A program made the translations under genes and the position numbers. Of a DNA stretch of 64,000 bases, positions 1 through 10,700 are shown one piece after another (positions within the stretch are counted from its first letter, which is position 1; each line of letters opens with the position of its first letter). The DNA is from an uncultured Erythrobacter sp. (GTDB taxonomy: Bacteria; Pseudomonadota; Alphaproteobacteria; Sphingomonadales; Sphingomonadaceae): the NCBI RefSeq assembly GCF_947497915.1, contig NZ_CANMIJ010000002.1, forward strand, positions 372,001 through 436,000, given 5' to 3'. The notes below the pieces were generated by a model. The model had not been told where the DNA came from, did not search any database, and was given only the letters and a program-made list of their open reading frames with translations.

Positions 1-1
1 G

Positions 2-166
2 TTTTTGGCTGATCCCGAAATGCTCAGATTCTGGAAGCAATTGCGCCCTCGCATTGATCTGCCAGCGAGTCTTGCAACGCTCGCCGCGTCCAGTGCTGCG
101 GCCACCGCCGTGTTCGATCACTTTATCGCTCATACCATCCCCTCTTCTCCGGCAGCAGCAGCATGA
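2..166 (+). CDS. C-terminal fragment of a probable biliverdin-producing heme oxygenase
   Basis: The gene enters from the left edge; only the last 54 codons are visible, read in frame from base 2 to the TGA at 164-166. The fragment is helical and alanine-rich (FLADPEMLRFWKQLRP near its start, then AVFDHFIAHT). That fits the last helices of a small heme oxygenase, but no catalytic residue lies in this part. The assignment rests mainly on context: its stop codon overlaps the start of the bacteriophytochrome gene (ATGA at 163-166), and bphO-bphP pairs are common because the oxygenase supplies the biliverdin chromophore. The fragment alone would not identify the family. Confidence 0.5.
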   Translation, partial: FLADPEMLRFWKQLRPRIDLPASLATLAASSAAATAVFDHFIAHTIPSSPAAAA

Positions 167-2727
167 ACTTCAGCCCTAAGCAGGTCGAACTGACCGAATG
201 TGATCGCGAGCCGGTCCACCAAATCGGTGAAGTTCAGGATTTTGGTGGCCTGATCGCTGTGAACAGCGATTGGGTGATCGCTCATCGCTCCGTCAATTGC
301 GCGGACCTGCTTGGGATTGATGCGCTTCCGGGAAGCGGGACCCGGCTAGCCGATCACTTTACGCCCAACGCCATCGATACCCTTCAATCTTCGATTGCCA
401 AGATCAACACCGACGATGCAGTTGAGCGGCTATTTGGCCTGCGCCTAACATCGGGCGGAAAGCTGTTCGACTGCGCACTGCACCTTAGCCACGGCAACAT
501 TATCATTGAGTTTGAACGGCACGCAGACGCTGACTACGCTGATCACCTCAGCCTGATCGGCCCCGCCTTGTCCCGGTTAGAGCCGATCCGAGATGTCGAA
601 AAATTGTGCGAAAGCGTTGCCGAAATTGTCCAGCAGATGCTCGGTTATGACAGGGTAATGGTCTACCGCTTCCATCCCGATGAAAGCGGCGAAGTCGTGG
701 CCGAGCAACGCCGGAGCGACCTCGAACCCTATCTCGGCCTGCGATACCCTCAGGCTGACATTCCACAGCAAGCGCGCGAGCTGTTCCGCCGCAACAAATT
801 TCGTGTGATTGCGGATATGGATGCGGAGGGCATCGCTATCGAACCGGCGCGTTCAATGGAGGGGGAGCCGCTTGATCTGTCGATGAGCATGCTGCGCTCA
901 CATTCTGCCATGCACGTCCAATACATGAAGAATATGGGCGTTCAGGCGTCGCTTTCGATTTCAATTGTGCGCCACAACCGTCTGTGGGGCATGATTTCCT
1001 GCCACCACTATGCACCGCGCCTACCCGCCTATTCGTTGCGCACCGTGGCCGAAACATTAAGCCAGGTGTTCTCGATGATGCTCGATCGGATTTTGATCGA
1101 ACGCTCGGAAAAACTGCGTTCGCGCGGGCGCGAATTGCACGATCAATTGATGATGCGTCTTGCCGGCGGGTCGACGCTTTCAGACAGCCTGCCAATGATC
1201 GAAGAATTGCTGGGCGATCTGATCGATCATGACGGTATTTCCGTATGGGCAGGCGGCCAATATCGCGCGCGCGGCGCGGCTCCAACACCGGAACAATTCA
1301 CCAGCATCATGCCCGCATTGGGCAACACGCCGAGCAGCTCTGTTATCGCGACCACCGCGCTAGGCGGGCAAATTTCTGCGGCGGGAGAATTCGCAGACAG
1401 CGCGTCTGGCGCGTTGATCCTGCCCATCTCGCGCAGTCCGCGCGATTATCTGGTGTTGTGGCGCAAGCCGCTTTCGCAAAAGGTCACGTGGGCTGGCGAT
1501 CCGAACAAAGCAGTCCCCTCACCAGGAGAGCGCTTAAGTCCGCGCAGCAGCTTTGCGGCATGGGAAGAAACCATCGAAGGCCTAAGCGCAGAGTGGGACG
1601 ATGATGATTTGCGCATCGCCGAAGGATTGCGTGTCACTTTGCTCGAAGTGATTTTGCGCATGACGGATGAAGTCGCGCTGGAACGCAAACGCGCGCAGGA
1701 ACAGCAGGAATTGCTGATCGCAGAGCTTAACCACCGCGTTCGCAACATCTTGAACCTCATCCGCAGCCTCGTCTCCCAATCCCAAAGCGAGGCGATGACG
1801 GTCGAAAGCTTCGCCTCAATCATCGGCGGACGTATCACAGCACTGGCCTCGGCGCATGACAACATCACCCGTCAAAACTGGGCCCCTGCCCCGCTTTCGG
1901 CGTTGTTCGACACGGAACTCGGCGCCTATCTCAATGAGAAAAAGGGGCGCTTCGAACTTGGCGGACAGGATGTTCTGGTCAAGCCGGAAGCGTACACTGT
2001 GCTGGCTTTGGTTGTGCATGAGCTGGTGACCAACTCGGCCAAATATGGCAGCCTGTGCGATCGGTCTGGCAAACTCGCGGTGGAGCTCAATTTCAACGGA
2101 TTTGGCGATCTCCAAATCCGTTGGCGCGAACGCGGCGGCCCGCCTGTTAAGCCGCCAACGCGGCGCGGCTTTGGCTCGACCATCATCGAACGCTCAATCC
2201 CCTATGAGTTGAAAGGCGATGCCGATCTGCGTTTTAAGCTAAGCGGATTGGAAGCCGATTTCACCATCCCACAGCGTTATATTGTGCCGATCGATGAAGC
2301 CAATCCCACGGGTAGCAAAACCGCTGCCAATGCAGATAGCGGCAGCGTAACGGTCAACCTTGATGCTCTGAAATTACCAGAGCATGTGCTCGTCGTCGAA
2401 GACAGCATGATCATTGCGCTAGATACCGAGGAAAGCCTCAAACGCCTCGGCGTGAAATCAGTGCAGATTGAAAGCAATGTGTCAGGCGCGCTGGCTTCTA
2501 TCCAAAAGCGCAAGCCAGATTTCGCCATCGTCGATTTCAACCTCGGCACTGAATCGAGCGAGCCGGTTGCGGAAGCCTTACGGGAGAACGGTGTCCGCTT
2601 TGTGCTTGCCACAGGCTATGCCGAAATGGCCGATCAGATCAGCGAACTTGGCGCGGAGGCCCTGCTCAGCAAGCCATATGGCAGGACCGAAATCGAAGAA
2701 TTGCTAGGCCAAGCCGCCAGCGGCTGA
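163..2727 (+). CDS. bphP: Bacteriophytochrome: PAS-GAF-PHY photosensor with HWE histidine kinase and fused receiver domain
   Basis: A red/far-red light receptor of 854 residues. Cys13 in TECDREP is placed where bacteriophytochromes bind biliverdin. The GAF domain carries YPQADIP, a variant of the usual YPASDIP. The PHY tongue has the PRxSF motif (SPRSSFAAWEE). The kinase is of the HWE class: the phosphorylated His is His524 in LNHRVRN, the N box is HELVTNSAKYG and the WxE motif reads WRERGG. A C-terminal receiver domain (about residues 740-850) has VVEDS and phosphoacceptor Asp791 in VDFNLG. The protein is cytoplasmic with no membrane segment. Translation is probably coupled to the upstream gene through ATGA. 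A hybrid HWE phytochrome suggests phosphotransfer to the fused receiver or to a separate general-stress-type regulator; no partner is seen here. Confidence 0.95.
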   Translation: MNFSPKQVELTECDREPVHQIGEVQDFGGLIAVNSDWVIAHRSVNCADLLGIDALPGSGTRLADHFTPNAIDTLQSSIAKINTDDAVERLFGLRLTSGGKLFDCALHLSHGNIIIEFERHADADYADHLSLIGPALSRLEPIRDVEKLCESVAEIVQQMLGYDRVMVYRFHPDESGEVVAEQRRSDLEPYLGLRYPQADIPQQARELFRRNKFRVIADMDAEGIAIEPARSMEGEPLDLSMSMLRSHSAMHVQYMKNMGVQASLSISIVRHNRLWGMISCHHYAPRLPAYSLRTVAETLSQVFSMMLDRILIERSEKLRSRGRELHDQLMMRLAGGSTLSDSLPMIEELLGDLIDHDGISVWAGGQYRARGAAPTPEQFTSIMPALGNTPSSSVIATTALGGQISAAGEFADSASGALILPISRSPRDYLVLWRKPLSQKVTWAGDPNKAVPSPGERLSPRSSFAAWEETIEGLSAEWDDDDLRIAEGLRVTLLEVILRMTDEVALERKRAQEQQELLIAELNHRVRNILNLIRSLVSQSQSEAMTVESFASIIGGRITALASAHDNITRQNWAPAPLSALFDTELGAYLNEKKGRFELGGQDVLVKPEAYTVLALVVHELVTNSAKYGSLCDRSGKLAVELNFNGFGDLQIRWRERGGPPVKPPTRRGFGSTIIERSIPYELKGDADLRFKLSGLEADFTIPQRYIVPIDEANPTGSKTAANADSGSVTVNLDALKLPEHVLVVEDSMIIALDTEESLKRLGVKSVQIESNVSGALASIQKRKPDFAIVDFNLGTESSEPVAEALRENGVRFVLATGYAEMADQISELGAEALLSKPYGRTEIEELLGQAASG

Positions 2728-2738
2728 GCCGGTCTGCT

Positions 2739-3776
2739 CTACTGATTTGCAGCGCCGGGCAATTTGCCGACGCGCTGTGCCCCGTTGCGCGTGGTGACGA
2801 GCACTTCGCCGCCCGACACGACGATACAAACATCCTCAAGCCCGACCGCAGAAATGCGCGGGCCGTCGCTGATCGCCATTACGCCTTTGCAAGTGTCCAG
2901 ATCGATTTGGCCGCGCGAGACATTGGCGTTGTCATCGCTATCTGCGCTCAGCGCGTCTTGCAGCGCAGCCCAGCTGCCAATGTCTGACCACCCCATATCC
3001 GCCGGCACCATTGCGGCGCGCGCGGTGTTTTCCATCACGGCATAGTCGATGGAGTCGCCTTCAATTGCGGCAAACGCCTCAGCGGCCGGGTGGAAGAGCG
3101 AGCCTTCTTCGCGTCCTTCGGCGACGGATTGCGCAACGAGTGCCGCCATTTGCGGACGGTGCTTTGCGAGTTCTTCGAGCAGATGGCCCGCGCGGAACGC
3201 AAAAATACCGCCGTTCCAGCTGTGCTCGCCGCCCGCAAGATAGGCCTTTGCCCGCTCAAGATCGGGCTTCTCTACAAACTTTGCGATTTCGTATCCGCCA
3301 GGCAATGGCACGCCGCGATGAAGATAGCCGTATCCTGTTTCCGGGTGCATCGGCGCAATCCCGAAGGATACGAGCCAATCATCTCCAGCCAAAGCAGCAG
3401 CGGCAATAGCGGCTTCGCGAAAGGCTGCGGCATTGGCGATATGGTGATCACTCGGACACACCAGCATAATATCATCGGCCGGCAGGCAGGCCGCAGCCAA
3501 AGCGATGGCGGGGGCGGTGTTGCGCGCGCAAGGCTCCACAATCAAACGGTGCGGCCCAGCCATCTGCGCTTCGATCAGATCGATATGTTGAGGCCCCGCG
3601 ACCACCATTGGCGCGGCAAAGCGGGCATCGCCAGCAACGCGGCTAATCGCCTGCTCGAACAAAGTTTCATCGCCGATCAGCGGCAGAAAAGGCTTCGGCT
3701 TGTCTTTGCGGCTGACCGGCCAAAGACGGGTTCCGCTGCCACCGCATAGGATGACTGGGTGGATCATACGCGTCAT
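2739..3776 (-). CDS. manC: Mannose-1-phosphate guanylyltransferase (GDP-mannose pyrophosphorylase)
   Basis: Makes GDP-mannose from mannose-1-phosphate and GTP for polysaccharide synthesis. The N-terminus has the nucleotidyltransferase signature (ILCGGSGTRLWPVSR, then KPKPFLPL). Other family motifs are VEPCARNTAPA, FVEKPD and SWNGGIFAFR. At 345 residues it has the transferase domain only and lacks the C-terminal cupin isomerase domain of bifunctional ManC/AlgA proteins. It is convergent with the phytochrome gene, with only 11 bases between the stops. Met4 is an alternative start. No sugar-polymer genes lie next to it. Confidence 0.92.
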   Translation of the reverse strand: MTRMIHPVILCGGSGTRLWPVSRKDKPKPFLPLIGDETLFEQAISRVAGDARFAAPMVVAGPQHIDLIEAQMAGPHRLIVEPCARNTAPAIALAAACLPADDIMLVCPSDHHIANAAAFREAAIAAAALAGDDWLVSFGIAPMHPETGYGYLHRGVPLPGGYEIAKFVEKPDLERAKAYLAGGEHSWNGGIFAFRAGHLLEELAKHRPQMAALVAQSVAEGREEGSLFHPAAEAFAAIEGDSIDYAVMENTARAAMVPADMGWSDIGSWAALQDALSADSDDNANVSRGQIDLDTCKGVMAISDGPRISAVGLEDVCIVVSGGEVLVTTRNGAQRVGKLPGAANQ

Positions 3777-3916
3777 TGGCCGACTTCCGTGATTGCATTT
3801 GAGACGAGTAACAGCATTGGCGAGAGCCTATACCAGCGATGGCACGCGATGCCATTGCCATGTTTCAAAGTGTTTCAAGGCTGTGTGCGAAGCGTGTCGG
3901 CGGAGCGGATCCGCGC

Positions 3917-4639
3917 TCAAAACCACTTCTGCCTCCAATAAAACGGAGCAGCAACCGCATTGCCATTGACATCTTTGGCGGGGCGAAATCCCAGTCTGTC
4001 TTGAACGAGTTGACACGTGATGCGATCGGCCTCGGCATCAGGGCTTGGCCGGTAGACCGAGCATTGGCGCGCGCGGCCATCCTTGCCCACGACGACACGC
4101 ACGATGACTTCGGTTCCGCGGCGTGCCGCGCGCCCTCCCGGCGGAGTTGGATAATCGCGTGCGTTGTTGATTGATCCAGAAATATGAACCGGCTTGCTTA
4201 CTGCAACGCCACCTTGTCCGCCTCCAGTGTTCCCGCTGCCGGTGCCGGTGCCGCTGCCCGCCGCGCCCGTGCCATCGCCGGTCTCGCGGGCTCCGGATCG
4301 GACTGCACTGCCCGTTGAGGATGCCTGCGGTGCAGGCGTAGGTTTGGGTTTGATCTTTGCCGTCGGCGCAGTGACGGGCTGAGGCACCGCCTCCTTGCCA
4401 GGGTCACCCTGCGCGCCCTGATCGGGTTCGGGGATATTTTCAGGCGGCGGTTCGGGCGGCGCAGTGATCGTAACGGTAAACGCTGAGACGACAGTGCGCT
4501 CAACTGAGCCCGTGATCTCAGGCGCGAAGGCGCGGCCCAATCCATAAAGCGCGGCAAGATGCAGCAGCATAATCAATGCAATCATACCCCATCGCGGACG
4601 GCGCAGCGGGCTGGAATACCGTGTTTTCACGTGGGTCAT
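3917..4639 (-). CDS. tonB: TonB-family energy transducer
   Basis: Couples the inner-membrane proton gradient to outer-membrane TonB-dependent receptors. It has a short cytoplasmic N-terminus, one membrane segment (WGMIALIMLLHLAALYGLG) and a proline-rich periplasmic stretch. A Gly/Thr/Ser-rich linker follows, and the C-terminal TonB domain ends near FYWRQKWF. The start at 4639 gives 240 residues beginning MTHVKTRYSS. An upstream ATG at 4681 would add 14 residues and cannot be excluded. A large TonB-dependent receptor lies 3 kb away, but ExbB/ExbD are not in the window. Confidence 0.82.
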   Translation of the reverse strand: MTHVKTRYSSPLRRPRWGMIALIMLLHLAALYGLGRAFAPEITGSVERTVVSAFTVTITAPPEPPPENIPEPDQGAQGDPGKEAVPQPVTAPTAKIKPKPTPAPQASSTGSAVRSGARETGDGTGAAGSGTGTGSGNTGGGQGGVAVSKPVHISGSINNARDYPTPPGGRAARRGTEVIVRVVVGKDGRARQCSVYRPSPDAEADRITCQLVQDRLGFRPAKDVNGNAVAAPFYWRQKWF

Positions 4640-4732
4640 AGTGAACCTGATACTCGCCTTTCTGGTCCAAATCGGTGGCAATACCGCCGGATAATGCGCC
4701 GGTTTCCTGTACCACTCTTAAGCTGAATTCCG

Positions 4733-7675
4733 ATGGAGCGCACTATCGAGCGCGTCGAAACAGAAAATACGGGCTTTTGGCCGCGATATTCGAGCGAGTG
4801 CCTTGCTGACAGAGCAAGCATCATTGCTGGGGTTGTGGCCGCTTGCGCCTTTTTCAGTCTCGCAATGTTCAGTTTGTCCCTTTCGAAATTCGATTCGACG
4901 CTTGCGAGTGTCTGGGTTCCAAATGCGGCTGTTGTCGCCTTCCTGCTAAGGACACGCTTCGCAAATGAATTTCCGATCTACCTTGGTGTGTTCATTGCCG
5001 GCGTATTGGCAAATACAGCATCGGAGACACCCGTATGGATGTCTGTTGTATTCTCGGTAGCAAATCTGGTCGATATCGCATTGATCGTCGGAATTGTGCG
5101 AAAGGGGTGCGGATCGCGCCCTGACATGACGCACCTGCCAGACTTGGGCCGTTTCATCTGGGCAGGCGGCATTGCAGGTCCCGCGACCTCTGCACTCGTA
5201 GCCTCTGTTGCCTTGACCGCTGGCGCGTCAGGCAGCTGGCAGGCAGTTTCGCTATGGTTCCTGACAGATGCAATGGGCATGGTCCTGGTGGTGCCGATGT
5301 CATTGCTCACAATCGATGTATGGCAGCAACGCTACTCTCGAAACCCATTAGATTGGCTTGAGCTGCTTGCATTGCTCGGCGGCGGAATGGCCTGTGCATT
5401 CTTCGTTTTCTGGCAGGATTTCTACCCGCTGCTGTTCCTAATCCCGCCGATCACATTGCTGCACGCTTTTCGATTGGGCAGCCTTGGTACGGCGATTTAT
5501 GTTGCTGGCCTAGCCGTGGTCGCATGCGCGATGACGTTTGCAGGCTATGGCCCGATTGCGCAGGCCAATCTTTCACCGACTGCTCAGCTTCACATGGTGC
5601 AAGCATTCCTAGCCGCGAATTTCTTGAGCGGGCTTCCGATCGCAGCGACACTGGCGGGCCGCCAACGAATCCTCGAAGATCTGGCGACCCGCAAATATCA
5701 ACTCGATCTGCTTGCTGACAACATCACCGATGCTGTTCTGCGGTATGATCTGAACGGGCTTTGCACCTACGCGTCCCCTTCGGTTCGAGACGTTCTCGAT
5801 GAAGATCCTGCGACTTTTATTGGCAATATGGCAACCGACAGGATGCACAAGGACTCGAGCGAGCGGATCACACTCGCCCAGCAAAGACTCGTGTCGGGGG
5901 AAAGCGACAAGGAGCGCTTTACCTATCGCCGTTTCCGCGATGCGCCAGATGGCCGCCCCATCTTTATCGAGGCCGACTGCGCCATCGCTTATAGCCGAAC
6001 GACACAGGAACCAGAGGCGATCGTCGTCTCTGCCCGCGATGTGACCGAGCGCATCGAATTGGAACTGCTGCTGACCCGCGCGCGCAAGCATGCCGAAAAC
6101 GCTGCGCGAGCAAAATCCGAATTCCTAGCCAATATGAGCCATGAGATCCGCACCCCGATGAACGGGGTGCTGGGGTTTGCCGAACTCGTACTGCAGAGCG
6201 AGCTGGATGAGGATCAACGGCGCCAGACCGAGATGATCGTCCAGTCGGGCCACTCCATGATGATGCTCCTCAATGACGTATTGGACCTCTCAAAGATTGA
6301 AGCGGGACAAATCTCCATTGATCGCACGCCGGTCGACCTGCACGAAACTCTCGGAGAATGCGTCGCACTGCACCGACCAACAGCGGAGAAGAAAGGGCTG
6401 GAACTGCGTTTTGAGCGAGAGGGTGAGGAATCACAGCACGACCTCGGCGATAAACCGGACTGGGTGATGACCGATGGGTTGAGGCTGCGGCAAATTGCGC
6501 TGAACCTTGTCGGAAATGCTGTGAAATTCACCGAGAGTGGTCTGATCCACGTGAGTTACCGGATGGATGAGAAGCAACTGAGCTTGCGCGTTATGGATAC
6601 CGGAATTGGCATCAGCAACTCGCGGATCAATTCGGTTTTCAACCCCTTCACGCAAGGTGAAAGTGATACATCGCGGCGGTTTGGCGGAACTGGCCTTGGC
6701 CTGACTATCAGCCGCCAGCTCGCGGAATTGCTAGGCGGTTCGATCGATGTGGAAAGTGAAGCTGGCGTCGGATCGTGCTTCACGCTCACCCTCCCTGCGG
6801 AGCGAACAGCACCCGATTATACCCCTGCGCCCGAGCCCAAAGCTCCGTCGCTAGAGGACCTTCCCCACCGCGCGCGCATCCTGCTTGCGGAGGACCATGA
6901 TGTGAACCGTTTGCTGGTGCGCGAAATGCTCGAAAGATGCGGTCAGGCGGTGGCCATCGCTCATGATGGAAATGAGGCGATCTCTATGGTGATTGACAGT
7001 ATGATGCGCGGGTCCCCGTATGATCTGGTGCTGATGGATATTCAGATGCCGGGCTGTGATGGTTACGCCGCCACACGCGCTATCCGCGGCGAGGGGATCG
7101 GCCCGGACATGCTGCCCATCATTGCGCTGACTGCGAATGCCTTTCCCGAAGATGTTGCCGCCGCACGCGATGCCGGAATGCAGGCTCATTTGGCCAAGCC
7201 GCTTGTCTTCGCTGACCTTGCGCATGCCTTGCAGCGATGGCTTCCCACGCGGATCATCGATGAAGATGACAACGGAAAAAACGGTGAGGAAGAGAACGAA
7301 CCATATCGCCAGCTAGAGCACGATGCGCAGGCAGACCCCGGGAAACCGCCTGCAAGCCTCAAGAGCTCTCAGTCGGAGCTAAGCCAGCGCTGGCTACAGC
7401 GCCGAGCCGAGGCGGTCGAGGCGGTTCGTGAAGCAGCCAGCGATGGCAGCCTTCAAAGCCGCGTCCCAGGCGCTCTGCGAGATGATTTGGCGCGCATCGT
7501 ACACAAGCTGGCCGGCACTGCCGCTATGTTCGGTGACGAAGAGCTTGGCGATCAAGCCGCTGCTTTGGAGCGAGCATTGCGAAGCGATGAGGCTGCACAG
7601 GTTCAGATGTCACTGGCGCAAGAGCTGTTAGAACTTGCTGATCGCGGGCCAACAAGGGAGCCGGGCGGGCGCTAA
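4733..7675 (+). CDS. Membrane hybrid sensor histidine kinase: MASE1-PAS-HisKA-HATPase-receiver-HPt
   Basis: A 980-residue sensor. The N-terminal third has eight or so hydrophobic segments with the MASE1-like SVWVPNAAVVAF motif. A PAS domain follows (about 325-440, starting LLADNITDAVLRYD). The HisKA H box is ANMSHEIRTPMNG with His470. HATPase motifs are NLVGNAVKFT, DTGIGIS and FGGTGLGL. The receiver domain has LAEDHDVNR and phosphoacceptor Asp769 in LMDIQMPG. The C-terminal HPt domain has His924 in VHKLAGTA. All four phosphorelay modules of the ArcB/BarA type are therefore intact in one chain. The input signal is unknown and no cognate output regulator is adjacent. It is divergent from the tonB-type gene. 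Confidence 0.93.
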   Translation: MERTIERVETENTGFWPRYSSECLADRASIIAGVVAACAFFSLAMFSLSLSKFDSTLASVWVPNAAVVAFLLRTRFANEFPIYLGVFIAGVLANTASETPVWMSVVFSVANLVDIALIVGIVRKGCGSRPDMTHLPDLGRFIWAGGIAGPATSALVASVALTAGASGSWQAVSLWFLTDAMGMVLVVPMSLLTIDVWQQRYSRNPLDWLELLALLGGGMACAFFVFWQDFYPLLFLIPPITLLHAFRLGSLGTAIYVAGLAVVACAMTFAGYGPIAQANLSPTAQLHMVQAFLAANFLSGLPIAATLAGRQRILEDLATRKYQLDLLADNITDAVLRYDLNGLCTYASPSVRDVLDEDPATFIGNMATDRMHKDSSERITLAQQRLVSGESDKERFTYRRFRDAPDGRPIFIEADCAIAYSRTTQEPEAIVVSARDVTERIELELLLTRARKHAENAARAKSEFLANMSHEIRTPMNGVLGFAELVLQSELDEDQRRQTEMIVQSGHSMMMLLNDVLDLSKIEAGQISIDRTPVDLHETLGECVALHRPTAEKKGLELRFEREGEESQHDLGDKPDWVMTDGLRLRQIALNLVGNAVKFTESGLIHVSYRMDEKQLSLRVMDTGIGISNSRINSVFNPFTQGESDTSRRFGGTGLGLTISRQLAELLGGSIDVESEAGVGSCFTLTLPAERTAPDYTPAPEPKAPSLEDLPHRARILLAEDHDVNRLLVREMLERCGQAVAIAHDGNEAISMVIDSMMRGSPYDLVLMDIQMPGCDGYAATRAIRGEGIGPDMLPIIALTANAFPEDVAAARDAGMQAHLAKPLVFADLAHALQRWLPTRIIDEDDNGKNGEEENEPYRQLEHDAQADPGKPPASLKSSQSELSQRWLQRRAEAVEAVREAASDGSLQSRVPGALRDDLARIVHKLAGTAAMFGDEELGDQAAALERALRSDEAAQVQMSLAQELLELADRGPTREPGGR

Positions 7676-7732
7676 GCTTTGAACAGCAGAGCGCCCCAGA
7701 CACGGATCTTTGCGATTTCCCACAAACACAAA

Positions 7733-7756
7733 CGGCGGAGCCCAAAGGCCCCGCCG
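7733..7756 (-). terminator. Rho-independent terminator after the TonB-dependent receptor gene
   Basis: Inverted repeat of ten bases (7733-7742 with 7747-7756, one A/C mismatch) around a CAAA loop. On the minus strand the GC-rich stem is followed by a T-rich run (TTTGTGTTTG). It lies about 30 bases past the receptor stop codon and suits that gene better than the plus-strand kinase. Confidence 0.72.
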
Positions 7757-7785
7757 CTCGTAGTTTGGCAATCAATGCGTACGAA

Positions 7786-10700
7786 TTAGAATTCGTAGCG
7801 AGCACCGATCTGAATGCGCCAGGCCGATGGGCCAATCGCAAGGAAGTTCTGATCATCTGGATTGAAGCCCGAGATGATGTAGCGACCATCGGCATCCACA
7901 CCGCCATCAGCAACGTCGACGAGGCCGTTAAAGCCGCCGCGCGAGCGCAGGATGTTCCACTCATCATTGAGCAGGTTGAGGAAGTTCGAGAAGTCAGCGA
8001 ACACTTCGATACGGTCTTCGGTGATGCCGGTCAGGCTTCCGAGGAACGGAAGTTCCTGGCTGAAGCGCAGATCGAGATCAAAGTGCCAGTCGTTCCGGCA
8101 AGTGTTGCGAAGGATCGTTTCACCCGGTGTGAAATCACAGCCCGAGTTGGCGACATAGTCAGCAACGGCGGCAACAGCTGTTGGATCAGACAAAGGTGAG
8201 ACATTCGCATCGCCCACGCCGGTTGGGACGTAAAGCAGTGCGTTGTCGTTGCCCGAAGCCGAGTCAGCGAACACGCCGCCACCATCAAAAGTAAGGCTGT
8301 ATGGACGACCTTCACGTGCACGGAAGAAGAAGCCAAAGCTGGTGTCGAAACCATCAACGAACTGCTCGCGGAAGTTGATCGCCGCAGTGATGTTGTGACG
8401 AACTTCTGTGGTTGCAGTCGAAACAGCTGGGTTCTGACGATCAAACGCTGCGGTAGCGTCGAACGACGAAGTTGCTGTCGAAGACTGGTTGTTACGAGCA
8501 TTGTTCGAGTCGGTGTATGCATAGCCCAGTGTGAAGCGGGTCGAACCGCCCTGAGTGAACAAACCGCTTTCGAACTGTTTGCTCAACACGATCGACGCAG
8601 AGTGCGCTTCCGAGCTGCCATCGTTCGTCAACTGGATGTTGTCGTCACGACGGGTGCCGAAGCATGCAGCCGACAGGTTTGTATACACCGGCGGTGTGCC
8701 GCCTGTACCCTGAAGAACCGCATCGCAGCCCGGCTGAGTTGCATCGACAGCAGCGTAGATTGGGCGACCATCGACAGTGAAACCGCCATTGATGTTGATG
8801 TTTGGTGCCTGTGACAGATCAACAAAGTTCAGCGCATCGTTGAACTTCGAATAGATGTAGTCGAGTTGCAGGTTCCAGCCCGAGAAGAAGCCTGTTTCCG
8901 CGCCGATAGTGGTCTGGAATGCGAGGCTCGCACGGGTCACAGTTGGAACGTCGAAGTCCGGGTCAGTTGACTGAACATCGGCGCCGCCGTTTGCTGCGGT
9001 CGTAGCACCCGCCAGAACTGCACATTGCGGGAAGCCTGTGAATGCACCGCCGGTGACAACCTGAAGCTGACCGGTGACTGGATCGACTGGAAGTGCGCCA
9101 GCGCATTCCGCATCGAAGCTGTCGCCGTTCGCGCTCGAGAAGCCGTTGTTCGAAAACGCGTTCGAGTAATAAACAACCGGGTCACCACCAGAGAAGATGC
9201 CGACACCGCCGGTTACGCGGCTATCCGAGAAGAACCCGTCATTGTCGAATTCATAGGTAGCCGACAAACGTGGAAGCACGACTGGATCGATACGGCCGAA
9301 CGAGTTCGCATTGGTGAAACCATAGCGATCGAAGAAGTTCGGGTTCGCACGCGGTGCATCACCGTCATACAACTGAACGCGAACACCAGCGTTCACAGTA
9401 AGCTGGTCAGTCGCCTGCCATTCGTCCTGCACGTAAGCAGAATAGATGCGGCGGCTGAACGTTGCAGCAGCGTTGTTGATGTCACCGTCGACAGCAGCAG
9501 CAATGGTGAAACCACCAAGCGCGCCGCCAGTAGACAGATCGTCACGGTCGCCGAAGACGCTGGAGAAGAAGCCTGGCGCGACCAGGCCCTGCTCGAAATC
9601 GTCGAGGTTGTTGAAGAAGATCGTGCCGGTCGCGTTGATCGCGAACAGGTTGAACACTTCGAGGTCGTTGATCTCAGCGCCGAACTTCAGGAAGTGACCG
9701 TTGCCGGCATCCACATTCATCTGGAAACGAGCTTGATCGATCTTCGTATCGAGCTGGTTAGCCGAACGGAAAATTCCTGGGCCAGTTGCAAGAGCACCAA
9801 ACTGAGTGGTTCCGCTGCCGTCTGGTGCAACACCAACTACGAGACGCGGGGTCGGGTTTGCTGACTGCGCTTCACCAAAGCCGAGTGGGCCCTGAACGTC
9901 GCCAACTTGAGCGCGGCTAACGCGGAGCTCAGTGGAGATTGTGTCGCTCCAGTCCGAATAGAGACGAACCGAGTAATAGTCGGAGATTGTGCCTTCGTCT
10001 TCGAAGGAGTTGATACCGCCCAATTCACCGCCGCCGAAATCGGCTTCGATGTTGGTTTCTTCGAGACGCTGATACGTCGCTTCGAGACGGTGATCATCGT
10101 TGATGATGGCATCGAGACGGCCAAAGTAACGCACGTTGCCTTCTGGCAGAGTGGTTGGGTAGCCGCCGATGTCCTGACCATAGACGCTCGATGCGATGTT
10201 CGCGAAGCGATCAAACTGGGCCTGGCTGACGAAGTTTGCTTCGTTAGTGAAGCCGGAGCCTGCTGGACCGAAGTTGTTGCCTTGCGAAAGGTCAGCTTCT
10301 TCGTAACCGACAGAGAAGAAGAGGCGATCAGGGATGATCGGGCCGGAGAGCGTTGCGCCCCAGCGCTTTTCTTCGCTCGCGTTGAGCGGACGGCCATCGA
10401 TTTCGTCAGCGAAAAGACCCGCGTCGAAATAGGTGATGAACGCAGAGCCGCTGAACTTGTTGCCACCAGCTTTGGTAACAACGTTCACGAGGCAGCCAGT
10501 GAACTCTGAATACTCAACGTCGAACGGTGCGAATTCGACCGAAACCTGCTCAACCACGTCGAACGGGAGTGGAAGCGAGTTACGCGCTGCGAATGGCGTG
10601 CCGTTCAGACCAAAGCTGTCCGACTGGACAATGCCGTCAACAGTGAAGGTGTTGGTACGGTCGTTACCGCCAAGGCAAGAGATACGATCAACGTCATTGC

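Noticed and set aside
9025..9864. Open frame of 279 codons antisense to the TonB-dependent receptor gene
   Set aside because: It mirrors a long, well-supported receptor gene, has no family motif and no ribosome-binding site. It is a shadow of GC-biased coding DNA.
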